Source: Acidobacteriota bacterium
GTDB lineage: Bacteria; Acidobacteriota; UBA6911; RPQK01; JADFOI01
DNA length: 10,321 nucleotides
Assembly (NCBI GenBank): GCA_029942065.1
Contig: JAPYTY010000055.1
Coordinates: 1 to 10,321, forward strand
Direction: 5' to 3'
Shown one piece after another: positions 7,425 to 10,321 of the stretch; position 1 is the first letter of the stretch, and the number at the start of each line of letters is the position of its first letter. The translations under genes and the position numbers were made by a program. Below the pieces are notes generated by a model. The model made no database searches. It saw only the letters and a list, made by a program, of their open reading frames with translations, and was not told the DNA's origin.

Positions 7425-7453
7425 GGATAAGCGATCATTTTTGAAAGTGTCAA
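7425..7453 (-). promoter_or_regulatory. Sigma-70-type promoter for riboswitch-btuB-cobT
   Basis: On the minus strand, a perfect -35 box TTGACA (7453-7448) is followed after 17 bases by TTATCC (7430-7425), which overlaps TATCCT. The -35 box overlaps the cobC stop codon (7452-7450). Transcription would begin just before the aptamer, making btuB-cobT a B12-controlled unit separable from cobS-cobC. Confidence 0.6.
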
Positions 7454-7950
7454 GAGGAAAACCGAGAGTTGAGCATTTTCACGGTGGGAGTGCCCTCGCT
7501 GAACTCGATCCAGTTCATGCCCAGATGATCCTGTTCGATCCGAAAGAGATTGTTGTCCGGAATCTCCAGAAACTCTGCCAGTAGAATTCGATTGGTCCCG
7601 CCGTGAGCAATGACCATGGCACGGTCCCAGGGGTGGCTCCAGATCTCCTTCCATCCAGCCAGAACTCGCTGCTTTATCCGGCTCAGGCTCTCTCCACCCG
7701 GGATGGCTCCCTCCCAGTTTTCCAGATAGTCCCGGGAGTCCTCCGGATAGTTTTTCTCGACCTCTTCCCAGCTGAGTCCCTCCCAGTTTCCCATGTTCCG
7801 TTCCCTGAGATCGGCCATCAGCCGAGGCTCCAGGGCCCAGCGCTCGGACTGCTGGACTCCCTGAGATGAGAGGGGAACATCGGTGTGCCCGACAAAGGTC
7901 TCCTCCCTCCCGATATGAGCGTGGCGCAACAGATAGAGCACCCGCTTCAA
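7450..7950 (-). CDS. cobC: CobC, alpha-ribazole phosphatase (histidine phosphatase), internal deletion
   Basis: CobC removes the phosphate from alpha-ribazole 5'-phosphate (or adenosylcobalamin 5'-phosphate). The 166-residue product begins KRVLYLLRHAHIGREET with the phosphohistidine motif (RHA instead of the usual RHG), then GHTDVPLSSQGVQQSERWA, RERNMGNWEGLSWEEVE, IPGGESL, VIAHGGTNRILL (second catalytic His) and VKMLNSR. Between SERWA and LEPRLMADL the family normally has about 36 more residues, including the SSxLxRAxxTA motif with a catalytic arginine. Here they are absent with the frame kept, at about 7828-7836, so activity is doubtful. The start is a TTG at 7950 that overlaps the cobS stop (TTGA), implying coupled translation. 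The frame stays open far upstream inside cobS, but that part shows no family resemblance. A general phosphoglycerate-mutase-like phosphatase is possible, but context favours CobC. Confidence 0.85.
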   Translation of the reverse strand: MKRVLYLLRHAHIGREETFVGHTDVPLSSQGVQQSERWALEPRLMADLRERNMGNWEGLSWEEVEKNYPEDSRDYLENWEGAIPGGESLSRIKQRVLAGWKEIWSHPWDRAMVIAHGGTNRILLAEFLEIPDNNLFRIEQDHLGMNWIEFSEGTPTVKMLNSRFSS

Positions 7951-8711
7951 AGCTGAATCCTGGTGTGAATCACGACCACCGACAGATAGACGGACAGTTC
8001 GACCAGCTGGATGGCCGCGCCGTGACAGTCTCCCGTGACTCCCCCGATTCTTCGAAAACAATAAAGGCCGAAAATACCCACCACCAGAGCCGCCACCAGA
8101 AAAATCGGCAGGAAGCTCCAGTGGTACAAAAAGGTGCCGAGCAGCAAGGTGAAGAGGGTGGCCAAAAAAATCGGGAGCGGTCGCAGTTGAGCCGAAAAAC
8201 CGCTTCCCAGTCCCTCGGAACGAGCCCGGGGGAGGGCCCAGGCCAGGGGCAGTACCGACCATCGACTCAGTACCTGAGCCATCACCAGTGCTAGGGCAAA
8301 ATCCCAGTCGACCAACGGCATCAGCGAGATCACCTTGAGGGACACCACAAATCCGAGGGCCAGGACCCCGAAGGTTCCGATGTGACTATCGCGCATGATT
8401 TCCAGCACCTGGTCGCGGGAGTACCCGCCGTCGAAACCATCGGCACAATCAGCCAGGCCGTCCTCATTAAGGCCCCCGGTTATCAGCGCCAGTCCCATGA
8501 ACACAGCTACCACGACTGCCGCCTGAGGCAGGATCAGCGAAAGCGCCAGATAAAGAGCGGCACCCGCCAGCCCCAGCAGAAAACCCACCACCGGATAAAT
8601 GGCGACGGCACGACGATGCTTCGCCTGGGAAACTCCCGGCTGGACAGGTACAGGAATCCGGGTTAAGAATTGACCCTCGACTCTGAAATGAAAAACCGGA
8701 TTGAAAGCCAT
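7947..8711 (-). CDS. cobS: CobS, adenosylcobinamide-GDP ribazoletransferase, chimeric N-terminus
   Basis: CobS is the integral membrane cobalamin synthase that joins adenosylcobinamide-GDP to alpha-ribazole (phosphate). Visible: QFLTRIPVP at 14-22 (the canonical family opening), IYPVVGFLLG, the metal-binding loop GGLNEDGLADCADGFDGG, MRDSHIGTFGVLAL, several hydrophobic membrane helices, and the C-terminal GGVTGDCHGAAIQLVEL. The core is complete. The first 13 residues (MAFNPVFHFRVEG) are unlike any CobS and are simply the antisense of cobU, whose fragment overlaps here. The native start, normally about eight residues before QFLTRIPVP, has been lost and the ATG at 8711 is a by-product of the junction. 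The 3' end overlaps cobC by four bases. Confidence 0.9.
   Translation of the reverse strand: MAFNPVFHFRVEGQFLTRIPVPVQPGVSQAKHRRAVAIYPVVGFLLGLAGAALYLALSLILPQAAVVVAVFMGLALITGGLNEDGLADCADGFDGGYSRDQVLEIMRDSHIGTFGVLALGFVVSLKVISLMPLVDWDFALALVMAQVLSRWSVLPLAWALPRARSEGLGSGFSAQLRPLPIFLATLFTLLLGTFLYHWSFLPIFLVAALVVGIFGLYCFRRIGGVTGDCHGAAIQLVELSVYLSVVVIHTRIQL
8668..8680. other. Breakpoint: cobS joined head-to-head to partial cobU
   Basis: CobS family sequence, read leftward, starts at the Gln codon 8672-8670. CobU family sequence, read rightward, starts at about 8676 (LDSEM). The 5' ends of both genes are missing at the same point. The cobU frame meets a TAA at 8664-8666, so its N-terminus cannot lie upstream. 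No insertion sequence or repeat is visible at the join. Confidence 0.8.
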
Positions 8712-9080
8712 CGAAAGCGTAGAGATCCGCAGTGGACAACCATCGAAGAGCCCCTGGATCTGCTAACCTGCTTGAAGAAGTGCAAAGGCCAATTTGATCT
8801 GGCCTTGATTGACTGCCTGACCCTCTGGATCTCCAATCTGATGGGAGCCGAGTTGACGAATCAGGAGATCGCAGCCAGAGTCGATGCCCTGTCGCACCTT
8901 GTGCACCAGACCCCGATCACCCTGATCCTGGTCACCAATGAGGTGGGCGCGGGGGTGGTTCCGGAATACCCATCTGGCCGGCGATTTCGCGACCTGGTCG
9001 GGCAAACCAATTCAAACCTGGCAGCAGCAGCCGATTCCGTTTTCTGGATGGTATCGGGCATCCCCGTGTCGGTTAAGTAG
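8670..9080 (+). CDS. cobU: CobU fragment, adenosylcobinamide kinase/guanylyltransferase, 5'-truncated
   Basis: CobU phosphorylates adenosylcobinamide and then forms adenosylcobinamide-GDP. The 136-residue open frame matches the family from the LDSEMKNRIESHRKRR segment onward: WTTIEEPLDL, ALIDCLTLWISNL, LVTNEVGAGVVPE, RRFRDLVGQTN, LAAAADSVFWMVSGIPVSVK. The first 35-40 residues, including the Walker A P-loop (GGxRSGKS) that binds nucleotide, are missing, so it cannot be a working kinase. The nominal TTG start at 8670 has no ribosome site and is an accident of the junction; this is best treated as a gene remnant or a misassembled gene. deoC follows 54 bases downstream on the same strand. Confidence 0.85.
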   Translation: MTLDSEMKNRIESHRKRRDPQWTTIEEPLDLLTCLKKCKGQFDLALIDCLTLWISNLMGAELTNQEIAARVDALSHLVHQTPITLILVTNEVGAGVVPEYPSGRRFRDLVGQTNSNLAAAADSVFWMVSGIPVSVK

Positions 9081-9134
9081 CTGGTTTTTTTGAGTGCTTG
9101 GATTCTGAATGAGAATGGAATAAATTGGCGGATC

Positions 9135-9818
9135 ATGAATAAACCATCACAGGACAGCCAGGGGCTAGCCGGCAAAATCGACCATACCCTCCTGAAACCT
9201 GAGGCAACCGAAGAGGACATTGTAAAACTTTGCCAGGAGGCGATGGAGTATGATTTTGGTACCGTCTTCGTCCACCCCTGCCGAGCCCCACTGGCGATTT
9301 CGACCTTGACGCCTTCGCTGGTACGGGTCGGGTCGGTCGCGGGCTTCCCATTCGGAGCCAACCTGACGAAACTGAAGGTAGGCGAAGCGATGAGCCTTGT
9401 GGCGGAAGGCGTCGATGAGATTGACATGGTGATGAATATCGGATGGCTGATGGAGGGAAATTTCCAAGGGGTGGAAAAAGACCTCAAAGCGGTTCGATCA
9501 GCGATAGGAGAGACCATCGTACTGAAGGTCATCATCGAATCTGCCGTGCTACCGGTTCCCCTCAAGCGTCAGGCTGCCGAACTGGTGGTGGCAGCGGGTG
9601 CCGACTTCGTGAAAACTTCGACGGGCATGCATCCAGCTGGAGGGGCCAGCATCGAGGATGTGCAACTCTTGAAAGAAGTGGTTCAAGATCAGATCCAGGT
9701 CAAGGCCGCCGGAGGAATCCGCAACGCTAAACAGGCCCTGGCCATGATTCAGGCGGGTGCCGATCGAATCGGCACCAGTTCAGGGGTCGAGATCTTGGGG
9801 GGGGCTATCTTAGCCTAG
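9135..9818 (+). CDS. deoC: Deoxyribose-phosphate aldolase
   Basis: DeoC cleaves 2-deoxyribose 5-phosphate to glyceraldehyde 3-phosphate and acetaldehyde, in deoxynucleoside catabolism. The class I aldolase barrel is complete at 227 residues: IDHTLLKPEATEEDI, VFVHPCR, VGSVAGFPFGAN, EIDMVMNIG (catalytic D97), LKVIIE, DFVKTSTGMHPAGGAS (Schiff-base lysine K160), VKAAGGIR (second lysine K190) and ADRIGTSSGVEIL. I chose ATG 9135 because conserved sequence begins near residue 12; a TTG at 9090 would add an unconserved 15-residue lead. The ribosome site is weak (GGCGG close to the ATG). It lies 54 bases after the cobU remnant and may have been co-transcribed with it. A metabolic link to cobalamin is not obvious. 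Confidence 0.95.
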   Translation: MNKPSQDSQGLAGKIDHTLLKPEATEEDIVKLCQEAMEYDFGTVFVHPCRAPLAISTLTPSLVRVGSVAGFPFGANLTKLKVGEAMSLVAEGVDEIDMVMNIGWLMEGNFQGVEKDLKAVRSAIGETIVLKVIIESAVLPVPLKRQAAELVVAAGADFVKTSTGMHPAGGASIEDVQLLKEVVQDQIQVKAAGGIRNAKQALAMIQAGADRIGTSSGVEILGGAILA

Positions 9819-9821
9819 GAA

Positions 9822-9900
9822 TGGACTTAAATACCCTAAATAAAGTATTGTCTAGTCCTTTTTAATCCGCAAACAGCGGATTGTTAGACTAAAATAGTCC
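9822..9900. other. AT-rich nested hairpin region after deoC
   Basis: Just past the deoC stop, AATCCGC (9864-9870) pairs perfectly with GCGGATT (9876-9882) around an AAACA loop. TAGTC (9853-9857) can pair with GACTA (9887-9891) as an outer stem. The same GACTA can instead pair with TAGTC (9895-9899) around AAA. This is a plausible transcript 3' end structure, but no T-tract follows on the plus strand. From 9900 to 9978 I see nothing recognisable. Confidence 0.4.
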
Positions 9901-9978
9901 TATTATCTAAAAAAGAGAATTCGGAAAGCCGCTACAAGAGCAAGCCATCTGACCGAAGCAGTCAGTTCCAGCAGCCTG

Positions 9979-10011
9979 TTGCTGTGGGCGCACTGAGTGC
10001 GCCCACAGCAA
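9979..10011. repeat. 15-bp stem palindrome of the GGGCGYAC family
   Basis: A perfect 15-bp stem (arms 9979-9993 and 9997-10011) encloses a TGA loop. Its core GGGCGCAC/GTGCGCCC matches the palindromes at 1322-1390 and 10057-10126, with extra flanking arms TTGCTGT/ACAGCAA. It is the longest hairpin in the window and has no T-tract. Confidence 0.8.
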
Positions 10012-10051
10012 GGACTGGGATACCAAGAAAGGTACATGGCGGATGGTTTCT

Positions 10052-10133
10052 AGCCGGGGCGCACCGAGTGTGCGCCCTATTCATGCCATCGATAAAAATT
10101 GTCTTGTGGGCGTACTCAGTACGCCCCTACATT
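10052..10133. repeat. Paired REP-like palindromes, copy 2
   Basis: This repeats the paired unit at 1317-1397. The first palindrome (GGGCGCAC at 10057-10064, GTGCGCCC at 10070-10077) carries two extra bases (GT) relative to copy 1, which widens its loop. The second (10108-10126, TCA loop) is identical to copy 1 within a 33-nt match (10101-10133). The spacer between the two is similar in length but diverged, suggesting selection on, or recent spread of, the palindromes. Confidence 0.8.
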
Positions 10134-10184
10134 TCCATCTATGTTCAGGAGGTAACTCCGGGAGTGTGGGAGGCGCCCCGACAA

Positions 10185-10231
10185 CTGGTCTTCGACCAGC
10201 GCGTTTCACGCTTCAGGTTCCACGTTTCATG
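10185..10231. repeat. TTC-loop hairpin plus TTTCA-rich tail, copy 2
   Basis: CTGGTC (10185-10190), a TTC loop, and GACCAG (10194-10199) form a perfect 6-bp stem. It is followed by a TTTCACGCTTCAGGTTCCA-type tail like that at 1268-1300. The loop and inner GTC/GAC pairs are kept while the outer stem differs on both arms. The last 90 bases of the window (10232-10321) show no gene or repeat I can support. Confidence 0.65.
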
Positions 10232-10321
10232 AAAGGAAGAACGAAGTCCCGCGCCGATTCCGGAAGGCCGCTCAAGCCCGACTTTCTCACACCAGGTCGT
10301 CACGAAGCGGCGTCAGGGCCG

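Noticed and set aside
7951..8262. Upstream extension of the cobC frame inside cobS.
   Set aside because: The extra residues are a frame-shifted reading of cobS and show no histidine-phosphatase features; family sequence begins at the TTG at 7950.
8861..9565. 234-codon minus-strand open frame opposite cobU and deoC.
   Set aside because: It is antisense to two recognised genes and has low-complexity Ser/Thr-rich content without motifs.
9979..10133. Possible CRISPR array in the palindrome cluster.
   Set aside because: Repeats are few, differ in length, and lack regular spacers or nearby cas genes. They are REP-like palindromes.
9819..10321. tRNA or rRNA gene in the final intergenic region.
   Set aside because: No cloverleaf, TΨC-arm consensus (GGTTCRANNCC) in a tRNA context, or rRNA core sequence was found.

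Overview
This window looks like a chromosomal stretch of a moderately GC-rich Gram-negative bacterium, most likely an Acidobacteriota-type lineage. The main hints are a TonB-dependent receptor with an N-terminal carboxypeptidase-regulatory-like domain, a predicted secreted matrixin-like protease, and many small palindromic repeats. The taxonomic guess is inference only. No phage, plasmid, transposase or CRISPR signal is visible.

Layout. Positions 1-1229 hold an RtcB-type RNA ligase, followed by a palindromic repeat cluster (1249-1397). A DEDDy 3'-5' exonuclease (1490-2197, minus strand) diverges from an SRAP/YedK abasic-site protein (2414-3067, plus). Next come a textbook sigma-54 -24/-12 element (3321-3335) and the 5' part of a secreted protein (3454 to about 3935). 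From about 3935 to 8672 lies a minus-strand cobalamin block, read in the order cobS, cobC, sigma-70-like promoter plus cobalamin riboswitch, TonB-dependent B12 receptor (btuB-like), cobT. From 8672 the plus strand carries the C-terminal part of cobU and then deoC (9135-9818). The end of the window (9819-10321) has an AT-rich hairpin cluster and a second copy of the palindromic repeat array.

How the genes work together. BtuB imports corrinoids; CobU, CobT, CobS and CobC form the nucleotide-loop assembly (salvage) pathway that turns cobinamide into cobalamin. The riboswitch would shut down btuB-cobT when B12 is plentiful.

The most striking observation is structural. Both edges of the 3935-8672 block cut genes on both sides: the secreted protein loses its C-terminus and cobT its C-terminus at one edge; cobS loses its first residues and cobU its P-loop N-terminus at the other. 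Flipping the block makes every flanking and internal gene co-oriented and puts cobT directly before cobU. This fits either a real inversion with small deletions at both ends, or a mis-oriented contig in an assembly. In addition cobC has an in-frame internal loss of about 36 residues covering a catalytic arginine. If these breaks are real, the salvage pathway is broken here; if not, the sequence needs reassembly.
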